A stretch of DNA of 23,676 nt. Origin: CAZDML01 sp964506645 (GTDB taxonomy: Bacteria > Elusimicrobiota > Elusimicrobia > 2-01-FULL-59-12). Positions within the stretch are counted from its first letter, which is position 1. The number at the start of each line of letters is the position of its first letter. The stretch covers positions 1 to 23,676 of the forward strand of contig CAZDML010000018.1 of the NCBI GenBank assembly GCA_964506645.1, in the 5' to 3' direction. A program made the position numbers and the translations under genes. Below are positions 14,515 through 23,114 of the stretch, piece by piece. Below the pieces are notes generated by a model, which ran no database searches, was not told where the DNA came from, and saw nothing but the letters and a program-made list of their open reading frames with translations.

Positions 14515-14543
14515 ATTTATTAAAATCAATAGATACAAATTTA

Positions 14544-14577
14544 TAACACATATTTACATTTTTGTTAATATGTGTTA
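14544..14577. repeat. AT-rich inverted repeat just upstream of the porV-like promoter
   Basis: The arms at 14544-14558 and 14563-14577 pair at 14 of 15 positions around a TTTT loop; the single mismatch is T opposite T. The sequence is about 85% A+T. It ends 8 nt before the TTGACC -35 box. It could be an operator for a dimeric regulator or a weak terminator of thyX; no G/C stem or T tract supports the latter strongly. Confidence 0.6.
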
Positions 14578-14585
14578 ATTTCCTG

Positions 14586-14614
14586 TTGACCTGAAGACAT
14601 TTTGGGGGTAGATA
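14586..14614 (+). promoter_or_regulatory. Candidate sigma-70 promoter for the porV-like operon
   Basis: TTGACC (14586-14591, 5 of 6 to consensus) and TAGATA (14609-14614, 3 of 6) are separated by exactly 17 bp. The predicted start is near 14621, giving a leader of about 110 nt before the ATG at 14731. This differs from the apparently leaderless genes elsewhere in the window. Confidence 0.5.
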
Positions 14615-14637
14615 GACCTAGGTAATGAAAAGCCGTA

Positions 14638-14653
14638 TATGCAACTATGCAAC
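14638..14653 (+). repeat. Tandem 8-bp repeat TATGCAAC x2 in the porV-like leader
   Basis: Two perfect adjacent copies of TATGCAAC lie in the predicted leader, followed by a 10-bp palindrome ACGCATGCGT (14668-14677). Either could be a binding site; nothing further can be said from sequence. Confidence 0.5.
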
Positions 14654-14680
14654 TTAACAATCAATTAACGCATGCGTCAT

Positions 14681-14730
14681 CCTCCCGTAACACTCACAGG
14701 GTACACTGGTCTTGTGGGAGGGAGACTACT
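14681..14730 (+). promoter_or_regulatory. Strong Shine-Dalgarno with complementary upstream CCTCCC
   Basis: GGGAGGGAG (14716-14724) precedes the ATG at 14731 by 6 nt and is the strongest ribosome site in the window. CCTCCC at 14681-14686 is perfectly complementary to GGGAGG at 14716-14721, so the leader could fold to hide the ribosome site with a 29-nt loop. Confidence 0.5.
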
Positions 14731-16020
14731 ATGAGACGAATGACCTTGTTAGGCGTGGGGAGTTTAGTCCTTTTGACTCAAAGTGCGACGAGCCTTTGGG
14801 CCTCAGGTGCCGGCACCACCGGTGCTGATATCCTGCGTATTGGGGTAGGAGCCCGCGCCATTGCTATGGGGGAGGCCTACGTAGCGCAAGCCGATGACGT
14901 CTCCAGCCTTTATTGGAACCCTGCCGGCCTGGCCTTGATGCAAGAACGCCAGGCTTCCTTTATGTATAGCCAGCAGCTCCAAGGCCTTTCGTACCAGAAC
15001 GCCGGTATCGGAATCCCTCTTGAAAACGGCGCTATTGGGGGTAGTCTTTCTTATCTGAGCTATGGCCAGATTGATGGATATGACCAGACTGGGGCTCCGA
15101 CCGGAGACCAGAAAGCCTACAGTGGTGTAGGAACGTTAGGGGCCGCATGGTTGGGAAATCAGTGGTCGTTAGGTGTGAATGCGAAAGGAATTCAGGAAAC
15201 GTTAGCGGATGAATCGGCCAGCACTTTTGCTTTTGACTTTGGAGGTACTGTGATCTATCCCAAGCCGGTGATGGGGGGAACGCTGCGCGCAGGGGCTGTT
15301 GTTCAGAACCTGGGCTCCGGCATGAAATTTTTACAGCAGACTGACCCGCTGCCTCGCCAGATCAAAGTCGGTTTGGCCGCTGTTCAGATGATGGACCGCC
15401 ATTTGAATGTGTCCTTGGACGTGACAAAGCCCAATGATGAAGCCATGAAATACCAGGGCGGGCTGGAATATTGGCTGGGCAACCATCTGGCGCTTCGTAC
15501 CGGTTATGCGGTTGACAAAGTCGAGGGCATGGGCATGCGCGCGGGGATCGGCCTTCGCCTCAAATCACTTTCATTTGATTATGCGTACGCCGGTTTTGGA
15601 GAATTGGGCATTACGCATCGCTACGAACTGACACTGCGCTTCGGGGAACCGCGGCCGGTGTTGACCAGCGAAGAATACAAGATTTTGAAAGAAGCCAAAG
15701 CGGCGATGCGTCAGGAACGCTATGAGCAGGCGGTGCTTCTCTTGGACAGCTTGATCCGTATGGAACCGCGCTACAAAAAAGCGCAGCGTTTGAGCCAGCT
15801 GGCGATGGCGAAACTGGATTCACAGCAAAAAACCATGCTTGCGAAACAAGGCACCAACTATCAGCCGACGGCAGCCAATGCCGCACAGAAACCGAGCTCT
15901 ATGTCTGAATTGGATGAACTCGAAGCACTCTTGAGCATCACCACTCCGAAAGCGGCGCAGGCGCAGCCAGTTCAGCCGGTCGACCCCTCAATCTCCGAAC
16001 CCAAGACGGAGGTTCGCTAA
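14731..16020 (+). CDS. PorV/PorQ-family outer-membrane barrel with C-terminal TPR
   Basis: This 429-residue protein has a signal peptide (residues 1-24, ending SLWA). The mature start, GTTGADILRIGVGARAIAMG followed by DDVSSLYWNPAGL, is the hallmark of the PorV/PorQ (UPF0164) family. A barrel of many short beta-strands follows to about residue 305. Residues 312-364 (YKILKEAKAAMRQERYEQAV and EPRYKKAQRLSQLAMAKL) look like a TPR helix pair, and then there is a Gln/Pro-rich tail. In type IX secretion PorV carries cargo bearing the C-terminal sorting domain at the cell surface; here the next gene encodes such a protein. An in-frame ATG at 14647 lacks a ribosome site and would place 28 residues before the signal peptide, so it was rejected. 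The TPR tail is not part of classical PorV. Confidence 0.85.
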   Translation: MRRMTLLGVGSLVLLTQSATSLWASGAGTTGADILRIGVGARAIAMGEAYVAQADDVSSLYWNPAGLALMQERQASFMYSQQLQGLSYQNAGIGIPLENGAIGGSLSYLSYGQIDGYDQTGAPTGDQKAYSGVGTLGAAWLGNQWSLGVNAKGIQETLADESASTFAFDFGGTVIYPKPVMGGTLRAGAVVQNLGSGMKFLQQTDPLPRQIKVGLAAVQMMDRHLNVSLDVTKPNDEAMKYQGGLEYWLGNHLALRTGYAVDKVEGMGMRAGIGLRLKSLSFDYAYAGFGELGITHRYELTLRFGEPRPVLTSEEYKILKEAKAAMRQERYEQAVLLLDSLIRMEPRYKKAQRLSQLAMAKLDSQQKTMLAKQGTNYQPTAANAAQKPSSMSELDELEALLSITTPKAAQAQPVQPVDPSISEPKTEVR

Positions 16021-16021
16021 T

Positions 16022-19000
16022 ATGAAACGTTCCATGAAATGGTCTCTCTTAGCGGGTGCATTGCTGTTCTCCGTAGGCCCGACGGCATTCAGCGCTACCT
16101 GTGATAACAGCACCGATTGTGAACTTCCTTTAACGAATAACAGTGCCGCCACATGGACGCCCAGCGCTACAGGTGTCAGCAGTATTAAATGTTTTAACTC
16201 GGTGGGCCCTACCGGCAATAAGATCGGCAGTTGGTATTACATGGCAGCTGCGTCTTCTGATTTAGGCGCCACGGTTGCACATGGCGGTATTACCACCACT
16301 GGGACAGGGACACAGGTGATCGGTAGTTTTACGACCAACAGCAGCGCCAGCTCGAGTTCCGTGGTGACAGGCGGTGCAGTTCAGAATCTGTTAGGGGCCG
16401 CAACGTATTATTTCTATGCGCAGGCCTGTCCTTCTGCGGCGGCGTTGGACAGCGGCCATTGTTCTTTGTGGGCACGAATCGGTAGCCGCGGGACCACCGC
16501 GTATCCTGCCACCGTTTTCTTGAGCCCGACAAAACCCGGCGATGCGTCCGTAAATACCATTGTGTCGCGCACCTCGGTGCCCGTGTCTGATCAGGGATTT
16601 ATCTCCCAGATTAATGTGGATATTGTCGACAACATCAACGGCGCCAACAATGAAACACTTTCACCGATCAGCTGGGTCGGTAACGGCGCCTATAATATCG
16701 ATAACTCGATGTATACGCATGGCTTCCTACCGAATAACAAATATCAATACAAAGGCCAGTTGACCTATCCGTACGGGGTTCTTGTGCCGACAGGCGGACA
16801 GCAGACCGTGGGAACGTTCTGGACGACCCCGGTCAATCCGGGTCCTGTGACATTAATTACCAAGACGCACTGTTCCGCACAGATTCAAGTGCAGAACGCG
16901 GCCAACGCCGTGAATCCTGCCAATCCCAATTACACTCCTTACCAGGCTTGTCTGACGGGCACAGGCGGCAGTTGTCAGACCAGTGCAATTGGGGGAACAG
17001 GAGTTTTCGGTGATACGAAGACATACACCTATACCAATTTGAATGCAGGGACCAATTACACGCCGAGCGCTACAGCGATTGTAGGCAATGGGGCTGACGG
17101 AACGGCCACAGGCTGGAACAACAGCGGCACGACGAGCGGCGCTCTCTTTACCACCGATGCGTGGGGCGGAACCTTTGGGACATCGGCGATTACGACCGTC
17201 AGTGTCTCGTTTGATATCAGTAATTTAACGGGTGCGGCCAGCATATCTTCTTGGTCTATCCTTTTGAACGGCATTAGTGTCTCTACGGGCATCGGCGATC
17301 CCACAGGTTCGCATGTCTTAAGTGGTTTGACACCGAACAAGGACTACACGCTTCAGATTACTCTCTTTGAAGGCAGCGGTTGTTCTTCGACGTTGCCGGT
17401 GACTCCGGTGTCCTTTACGACACTGGCAGCGACTCCGCAATTGCCGACCAGTTATAACAACATTACGGCTGTTGCATTGCGCGCGAATTGGACAGATTCA
17501 CTCAATCAAAACGGCTCGCATTACGGCTTGCAGCACTGTGATGATGCAGGTTTCACCACCAATTGCAATGCGGTCCAGGATGCCGGTCCCAAGGCTGCCG
17601 ATGGAACTCAGACAGCGAATGTGGGAAGCCTCTCTCCGGAATCGACCTATTACTTCCGCGTGTACACGAAGAAAATCAGCGCGGGCGGTGTGGATAGCTC
17701 GACGCTTACGTTCTCAGCGCCTGCCGTCACATTGAATCAGGCTCCGTCGTTCACGAGCTTAAGCTGTGTTGTGAATTCGACGCAGGCCACCTGTACAGCC
17801 ACAGTCACGGACAATGGCGGTGCGTCTCATTTGAAATATGACTGGAGCTCAGGCGGTGTGACCTTTGTTCCAAATAACACCGTTGCGACCAGCAGCCGGA
17901 CGCTGGCGACGTTCCCGGGCAACGGATCCTATACCATTACCGTCAATGTGACGGACCACGATGGAACAGGGATGTTGGTGTCCAGCCAGACGACCGTGAA
18001 TATCGGACAGACACCGACGACCATTAGCATTGCGCCATCCTCTGCGACGTTTAATACCGGAGGTGCGGGTCAGCTCTTTACCGCCACTGTTCGCGATCAA
18101 TTTGGAACCGTGATCGCAGGAGCGGGTGTCAACTGGGCTCCCAATAACGGTGCGGCGGGAAGCGCAAGCCCGTCCTTTGGAACCACAACGACCTTTACGC
18201 CGGGAACAACCGCAGGTAACTTTGTGCTGCAGGCCACATTAGGCAGCGCTTCGGGCAGCGCGGCGTTGAACATCGTGGCGGCGGGTCCGGTCTTCACGAT
18301 CCATCCTTTTGGTGTCGTGAATCCGGATAACAAAACAATTACTTTGACCGCTTTAGCTGACGACAATGCCATTGGCCATACGCCAATTACGTACACATGG
18401 ACGCTGGAATCGGGCCCGACCGGCGTGAGCTTCTCGCCCAACGGCACAGTGGCGTCTTCGAATACGGTCGCCACAGTGACACAGGCCGGCACCTATGTGT
18501 TCCGCTGTACGGCCGTTGATAATTTTGGCGCAGGGTCAGAAACGACATTGACGCCCATTATTGTTCAGCAGATTCTCACGGGTATTCGCGTGTCCCCCAA
18601 CGATGTGACCGTCCAGTCCTTGGGACAGGCGCAGTTTTCTGCGGCCGGGACCGACCAGTTTGCTCAGTCGATGACTTTGGCCAATGTGACATGGGGTGTT
18701 GATGGCGGTGGCAGTATCAACTCGGCCGGCGTGTTCAGCGCGATCGGCATCGGTCAGCGCTTTACGATCACTGCGGTGAGCAACGGAATTACTGGCACAG
18801 CCCGTGTGACTGTTGTGAACTACGATATTAGCGGTGCCAAAGCATTCCCGGTGCCTTACAAATCGACACAAGGCAATGTGATTCATTTCAGTGGGTTGGG
18901 GTCTGACGCACACATCCGTATCTACACTACATCAGGACGTAAAGTGATTGAGTTGACCTCGAATCAGGATACGCTGGATTGGGACGTTAAAAATTCTGAT

Positions 19001-19087
19001 AGCGAAAAGCTTGCGAGCGGAGTATACTTCTACGTAATTGAAAGTCCGACAAGCAAGAAACATGGAAAACTCATCATCATCCAGTAA
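16022..19087 (+). CDS. Large secreted Ig/FN3/PKD-repeat protein with FlgD/type-IX-like C-terminal domain
   Basis: This 1021-residue protein has a signal peptide (ends TAFSA, about residue 25). The mature part is Ser/Thr/Gly/Asn-rich with several Cys. It appears to be a chain of beta-sandwich domains: FN3-like segments at about 272-375, 376-470 and 470-572; PKD-like at about 573-660 and 756-852; and Big2-like at about 661-755 (PTTISIAPSSATFNTGGAGQ) and 853-932 (LTGIRVSPNDVTVQSLGQAQ). The last ~88 residues (from YDISGAKAFPVPYK, through IRIYTTSGRKVIEL and LASGVYFYVIE, to HGKLIIIQ) form a FlgD-Ig/type-A sorting-like domain. It is probably a surface or extracellular adhesin or fibre. No enzyme motif is seen. 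It starts 1 nt after the PorV-like stop, preceded by GGAGG. The domain edges are approximate. Confidence 0.85.
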   Translation: MKRSMKWSLLAGALLFSVGPTAFSATCDNSTDCELPLTNNSAATWTPSATGVSSIKCFNSVGPTGNKIGSWYYMAAASSDLGATVAHGGITTTGTGTQVIGSFTTNSSASSSSVVTGGAVQNLLGAATYYFYAQACPSAAALDSGHCSLWARIGSRGTTAYPATVFLSPTKPGDASVNTIVSRTSVPVSDQGFISQINVDIVDNINGANNETLSPISWVGNGAYNIDNSMYTHGFLPNNKYQYKGQLTYPYGVLVPTGGQQTVGTFWTTPVNPGPVTLITKTHCSAQIQVQNAANAVNPANPNYTPYQACLTGTGGSCQTSAIGGTGVFGDTKTYTYTNLNAGTNYTPSATAIVGNGADGTATGWNNSGTTSGALFTTDAWGGTFGTSAITTVSVSFDISNLTGAASISSWSILLNGISVSTGIGDPTGSHVLSGLTPNKDYTLQITLFEGSGCSSTLPVTPVSFTTLAATPQLPTSYNNITAVALRANWTDSLNQNGSHYGLQHCDDAGFTTNCNAVQDAGPKAADGTQTANVGSLSPESTYYFRVYTKKISAGGVDSSTLTFSAPAVTLNQAPSFTSLSCVVNSTQATCTATVTDNGGASHLKYDWSSGGVTFVPNNTVATSSRTLATFPGNGSYTITVNVTDHDGTGMLVSSQTTVNIGQTPTTISIAPSSATFNTGGAGQLFTATVRDQFGTVIAGAGVNWAPNNGAAGSASPSFGTTTTFTPGTTAGNFVLQATLGSASGSAALNIVAAGPVFTIHPFGVVNPDNKTITLTALADDNAIGHTPITYTWTLESGPTGVSFSPNGTVASSNTVATVTQAGTYVFRCTAVDNFGAGSETTLTPIIVQQILTGIRVSPNDVTVQSLGQAQFSAAGTDQFAQSMTLANVTWGVDGGGSINSAGVFSAIGIGQRFTITAVSNGITGTARVTVVNYDISGAKAFPVPYKSTQGNVIHFSGLGSDAHIRIYTTSGRKVIELTSNQDTLDWDVKNSDSEKLASGVYFYVIESPTSKKHGKLIIIQ

Positions 19088-22000
19088 AAAACCCTTTCAT
19101 CTTGTCGCTGCAAGCCTCGTTTTTCTCCAGATGGGCACTCCTACGGCTTGGGCGGAATCCTCTGTTTCAAATTCCTACCAGGTGTTGTCTTCCGTGGTTG
19201 TTCCGGAGGGGCACTGGAATGAACTTCCCGACCTTTATTTAAAGCTGCGCAATGACAAGCAGTCCGCGCCTGTCCAATTTCAGCTGATTGCGGCAGCTGC
19301 CGAGCAAGCATTTATGCAGAATCTCCTGGACGATGCGCGGAAATCCTTTCAAAAACTTCTCAAAGCAAAAAAACCTTCCCCGTCCCAGTTTCTCCAAGAA
19401 ATTTCTGAACTTCGATTGGCTGAAATCGATCTTCTCGATAATCGTGCCGATGAAGCCTTGAAACGGCTGGAGCCGCTCAGTCATCATTCCAACCCCTATC
19501 TCTCGGATGAAGCCGTTTTCCTTCAGGCACGTTGTTTCCTTCAGAAACACGAATGGGGCGAACTGTCCCGGGTTGTGACCAAACTGGCTCAGCAGAATCC
19601 TGCGTATGCAGATGATCTGGCGCTGAATTTGATTCAAGGCGTCGCGCTCCTGGAACAAGGAAAGCTGGATGCTGCCATGGTGTTTTTTCAGCACTTCCCG
19701 GATGAGCCTTCCGCAATTTATTACCTGACCGTCTGCTACGTGCAGAAGAAGGACATGTCGAACGCCCTTCCTCTTTATCAAAAGATTTTGCAGCGCGACT
19801 CTCGCAGTGAATGGGTCGACCGGATGCGCTTGGTGTTGGGTGAAGCGTTTTATGCGTCGCACGATATTAGCTCGGCCCACGAATTCTTTAAGCCGATTAC
19901 ACGCCCCGGTGCCGATCCCGATGTGCGTACGATGGCGCTGCACCGTCAGGCCTGTCTCTTCTTTCAGGAAAAGAAGTATGACGAAAGTGAAAAAATCCTC
20001 GTCAATTTACTGAAACAGTCTCCCAATCATCCCCTGCGTACGGAGTGGACCTACCTCTACGCCTCCATTCCTATCTTCAAGAGAGATTGGAAAAAATCCA
20101 TTTCTGAACAGAAAGCAGCGCTTGAAGATGAGCGCGGATTGGCTCCGCGTCTTCACGGCGTCGATGTTAATCAGCTGAAAATTACCGCGCAATTTCGGAT
20201 TTTATGGGCACACCTACTACTCAATGATTTTAGCGGTACTCGCCGTTTGGCTGACAATTTCATCGCGAAGTATCCCAAGGAACAGATCGCGTCCTATGCG
20301 TATCTGGCCAAAGGCATCGCGTACTACCGTGGCGCTGAATATGACAAGGCGCTGGATGTGTATCAAGATCTTCTCAATAAATACCCTGAGAGTTCGGCCT
20401 GCGGCAAAGCCGTGTATCTGATGACGCTTTGTCTGCATTCGGCACGCGATCCATTCCGGGCTGCGGGTATTTTGAATAGCGTCCATGCACGACTGCAAAC
20501 GACCAATGCGAAGAGTATCGATGAATGGACCGAAAACACGCTGTACTGGATAGCGGATGCCTATTACCAGCTCAACGATTTCACCAGTGCTGAAAAACTC
20601 TATCGTGAATTTTTAACCCGCGCACCACAAAGCACCCTGGTGCCCTATGCCCTGGAAGGGCTTGGAGCCGTGTTGTCCGCTCAAGGTCCGCAGCGCGATC
20701 AAGAGGCCATCGTTGCTTTACAACAGGCGGAATTGCGTGCTCGTGACTTGAACAACAAAGAATTTGCAGAACAAGTCGAAGTGGAACTGGCCAAGGTGTA
20801 TTACAACCAACGCAATTTTGCCAAAGCCGGCGCTATCTGGGCACATTTGTCAGCGACCTCCTCTCAGTCTTCCGTAAAGTCAGAGTCCATGTTCCGCGAA
20901 GCGGATGCCCTGACGCGCCAAGACTTTTACCAGGAAGCCATTAAGCGCTGGAAAACGTTAGTTCAGCTTTTTAAGAATGAAAAGAATAATCCCTGGGTTT
21001 CCGAAGCACTGATGCGCTCGGGAAATACACAGGCCGGCTTGGGGCAATGGACCGAAGCGACCCAGACCTTTACGGTGCTTAAACAGGCTTATCCGAATAG
21101 CGTGCCGGGCAAGGAAGCCTCCTTCCAGCTCGTGCAGTGTGCTTTCAACCTGGGCAATGTACCGCAAGCGGTTACTGAACTGATTGGTTTTGCCAAAGAC
21201 TATCCAGACGACCCACGTATTCCAAAGGCCGCTGACAATCTCCTGAATGCGATGCACCAACGCAAAGTCTCGGTGCCGCCAACTCAGCAGGCGATGTTGC
21301 TCAAAATGGCTCCGGGCAGCTCTGGAGGCGCCGCCCTTCTCTGGGAAAAGGGGGCTGCGTTGTTTAATGAAGGCAAATACGAAGCCGCCCAAAAACTCTT
21401 TGAGAAGATCATGCTGAGCTATCCGAACGATGAATACGTTCCGACGGCCTACTTCTATAACGCGGACAGCTTCTTCTGGATGAAAAAATGGGACGAAGGA
21501 GCAAATGCTTATCAGAATTTCTATTTATCCTTCCCGAAACATGAGCGCGTACCGAACGCCATGTTCCAGAAGGCTGTCTGTTTGTTCCGCAAAGGCGATT
21601 ACAACGCCGCGGTCGATGATTTCCGCGCGTTCCTCGATAAGTATCCGAACCATGCGCTCGCTAAAGAGGCATGGCTCAACATCGCCCTAGCGCATAAGAA
21701 GGCCTTCCAGCTGGATCAAGCGGTTACGGCCTATCAATTTGTTATCGATAAGTATCCGAAAGATTCCAAGCTCAATGCTGTGTGGCTGCAAATGGGCTCC
21801 TTGCTTGATGTGCAGGGCAAACGCATGGATGCGGTCAAAGCGTATGCCCGCGTGCCCAGCAATGCTCCCGAATACCCGGAAGCGATGTACCGCATTTCGC
21901 TCCTGTATGAACAGGAGCAAAATTTGGGCGAGGCGAAGAGTTATCTGGAAGCCGTTCGTGGCTGGCCGGAGGTTAAGAACGAGTATCGAATGGCGGCTCT

Positions 22001-22142
22001 GATACGTTTGAGTGAAATCTATGAACAAGAAGGCGCGCCGGCCGCAAAACTCAAACCCCTCTATATAGAAATTCGTGCGGCGACCAACGACCCAGAAATC
22101 GCGAAGCAGGCAGCCCTGCGTATCCAGGAGCTGAGTAAATGA
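19062..22142 (+). CDS. Very large secreted tetratricopeptide-repeat protein
   Basis: This 1026-residue protein has an N-terminal signal-like segment (KKPFHLVAASLVFLQMG, cleavage near TAWA at residue 31). The rest is a long alpha-solenoid of TPR units with recurring 'A...y...l..yP.s' patterns, for example AEYDKALDVYQDLLNKYPES, FTSAEKLYREFLTRAPQS, GKYEAAQKLFEKIMLSYPND, GDYNAAVDDFRAFLDKYPNH and DQAVTAYQFVIDKYPKD. These resemble YbgF/CpoB, BamD and SprE/PorW-type periplasmic scaffolds. No lipobox is seen. The ATG at 19062 overlaps the previous gene by 26 nt; a TTG at 19038 in the same frame would add eight residues before the signal. The stop overlaps the next start by 4 nt (ATGA). It is likely a protein-protein scaffold in the periplasm; the partner is probably encoded in this operon. 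Confidence 0.88.
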   Translation: MENSSSSSKKPFHLVAASLVFLQMGTPTAWAESSVSNSYQVLSSVVVPEGHWNELPDLYLKLRNDKQSAPVQFQLIAAAAEQAFMQNLLDDARKSFQKLLKAKKPSPSQFLQEISELRLAEIDLLDNRADEALKRLEPLSHHSNPYLSDEAVFLQARCFLQKHEWGELSRVVTKLAQQNPAYADDLALNLIQGVALLEQGKLDAAMVFFQHFPDEPSAIYYLTVCYVQKKDMSNALPLYQKILQRDSRSEWVDRMRLVLGEAFYASHDISSAHEFFKPITRPGADPDVRTMALHRQACLFFQEKKYDESEKILVNLLKQSPNHPLRTEWTYLYASIPIFKRDWKKSISEQKAALEDERGLAPRLHGVDVNQLKITAQFRILWAHLLLNDFSGTRRLADNFIAKYPKEQIASYAYLAKGIAYYRGAEYDKALDVYQDLLNKYPESSACGKAVYLMTLCLHSARDPFRAAGILNSVHARLQTTNAKSIDEWTENTLYWIADAYYQLNDFTSAEKLYREFLTRAPQSTLVPYALEGLGAVLSAQGPQRDQEAIVALQQAELRARDLNNKEFAEQVEVELAKVYYNQRNFAKAGAIWAHLSATSSQSSVKSESMFREADALTRQDFYQEAIKRWKTLVQLFKNEKNNPWVSEALMRSGNTQAGLGQWTEATQTFTVLKQAYPNSVPGKEASFQLVQCAFNLGNVPQAVTELIGFAKDYPDDPRIPKAADNLLNAMHQRKVSVPPTQQAMLLKMAPGSSGGAALLWEKGAALFNEGKYEAAQKLFEKIMLSYPNDEYVPTAYFYNADSFFWMKKWDEGANAYQNFYLSFPKHERVPNAMFQKAVCLFRKGDYNAAVDDFRAFLDKYPNHALAKEAWLNIALAHKKAFQLDQAVTAYQFVIDKYPKDSKLNAVWLQMGSLLDVQGKRMDAVKAYARVPSNAPEYPEAMYRISLLYEQEQNLGEAKSYLEAVRGWPEVKNEYRMAALIRLSEIYEQEGAPAAKLKPLYIEIRAATNDPEIAKQAALRIQELSK

Positions 22143-23113
22143 TGAATCTGCGACGTCACTCCGGCGTAGGCCGGGGCCCAGACCACTGGATACCGGCTTT
22201 CGCCGGTAAGACGGCTCTGGTCATTTTATTCTTTGTGACCGCGGTTTATGCTGCGCCGACTGCTTCAACGCCGGGCGCTGGCAGCGGTCCTGCGACCGAT
22301 GAAATGGAAGTGCAGATCAAAGGCCAATTTAAAGGCCGCTTGCTTGTGAAGCGTGTCGTGGCACCGATCACGATGAATTTGGAAAAGCTTCAGGACTTTC
22401 CGGAAGACCCTTCACAGAAAATTATCTTTGCACCGCTTAATATTTCGCAGAGTTCTGAATTTAATGCGCGTTCCGAAATTAAAGCGCATGCCGCCTTCTT
22501 CCCGTGGCTCGGACCGATTGCTGAACCTCCTTTCCTCCTAATGTATCCGCCGCAGTCACCCAACCTGCAGGTGCAGTCCTGGGCATTTGAAGTGCTCAAT
22601 CCGCAGGGCCAGGTTATTTACCGCCAGCGTGGTGTCAACGGCATGCCGGATGAACTCGCCTGGGACGGGAAAGATTCCGAAACCAAATTTGCAGTGGTCG
22701 GCCGACTCTATTCCGCGCAGTTGACCTATACCGATAAGGAAGAGAAGCGGACCGTTGTTCAAGGCGGTCATGTTCTTATGCCTGTGATTGCATATAGTTC
22801 CGATGGTCCGCAAACCATTGAGGTGAGCCTTGCACGTTTATTTAAACCAGGAAAAGCAGACATTTCGATGGAAGGGATGCTGGTGCTATCAAAAATATAC
22901 GAGCGGTTCCGTGAACGCGCTTTAAACAAGATCCATATCCGTATTTCGCAGAAGCAGGATGATCTCGCCGCACAGCGCGAAGTGGCGTTGGTGCAGGCCA
23001 TGAGCAAGGCCCTGCATATCCGCGAAGAAGCGATTAAGCATGACCATACTCTTGAGCCGGATGTGCGCGGCGAAATTGCTGTGATCTGGGCCAAGGGCAA
23101 GGGGGATAAATAA
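22139..23113 (+). CDS. Secreted protein with OmpA-like C-terminal region; palindromic repeat in its N-terminus
   Basis: This 324-residue protein starts at ATGATG, overlapping the TPR stop by 4 nt. Residues 6-25 (RHSGVGRGPDHWIPAFAGKT) are encoded by a mobile palindromic repeat and precede the true hydrophobic signal core ALVILFFVTAVYAA. The middle (about 45-215) is beta-rich and includes WAFEVLNPQGQVIYRQRG and ELAWDGKD...VVGRLYSAQL, like a FlgD-type 'W.G....G..v..G.Y' Ig fold. The end (about 230-300: LFKPGKADISMEG ... LNKIHIRISQKQDDLAAQRE) resembles OmpA_C, but the D/N peptidoglycan-binding signature is not clear. It is probably a periplasmic or outer-membrane-attached component of the operon. 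The function is unknown; the OmpA assignment is moderate. Confidence 0.82.
   Translation: MMNLRRHSGVGRGPDHWIPAFAGKTALVILFFVTAVYAAPTASTPGAGSGPATDEMEVQIKGQFKGRLLVKRVVAPITMNLEKLQDFPEDPSQKIIFAPLNISQSSEFNARSEIKAHAAFFPWLGPIAEPPFLLMYPPQSPNLQVQSWAFEVLNPQGQVIYRQRGVNGMPDELAWDGKDSETKFAVVGRLYSAQLTYTDKEEKRTVVQGGHVLMPVIAYSSDGPQTIEVSLARLFKPGKADISMEGMLVLSKIYERFRERALNKIHIRISQKQDDLAAQREVALVQAMSKALHIREEAIKHDHTLEPDVRGEIAVIWAKGKGDK
22154..22213. repeat. 60-bp imperfect palindrome of the WIPAFAG/RAGGNP repeat type, inside a CDS
   Basis: Two 28-nt arms (22154-22181 and 22186-22213) pair at 20 of 28 positions around an ACCA loop. The blocks CGTC, CCGGCG, GCCGG and CCAG match exactly. When translated, such repeats give the familiar HSG-G..P..WIPAFAG.T string, which appears here in frame. 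No second copy was seen in the window. Confidence 0.8.
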
Positions 23114-23114
23114 G

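Noticed and set aside
14487..14730. tRNA, small RNA gene or CRISPR-like repeats in the AT-rich gap
   Set aside because: No cloverleaf, no regularly spaced repeats; the visible elements are short inverted and tandem repeats best read as regulatory.
14647..14730. Upstream in-frame start (ATG 14647) for the PorV-like gene
   Set aside because: It lacks a ribosome site and would put 28 polar residues before an otherwise normal signal peptide.
19239..19943. 234-residue minus-strand reading frame inside the TPR gene
   Set aside because: It is a shadow of the TPR repeats; long antisense frames are common opposite such codon use.
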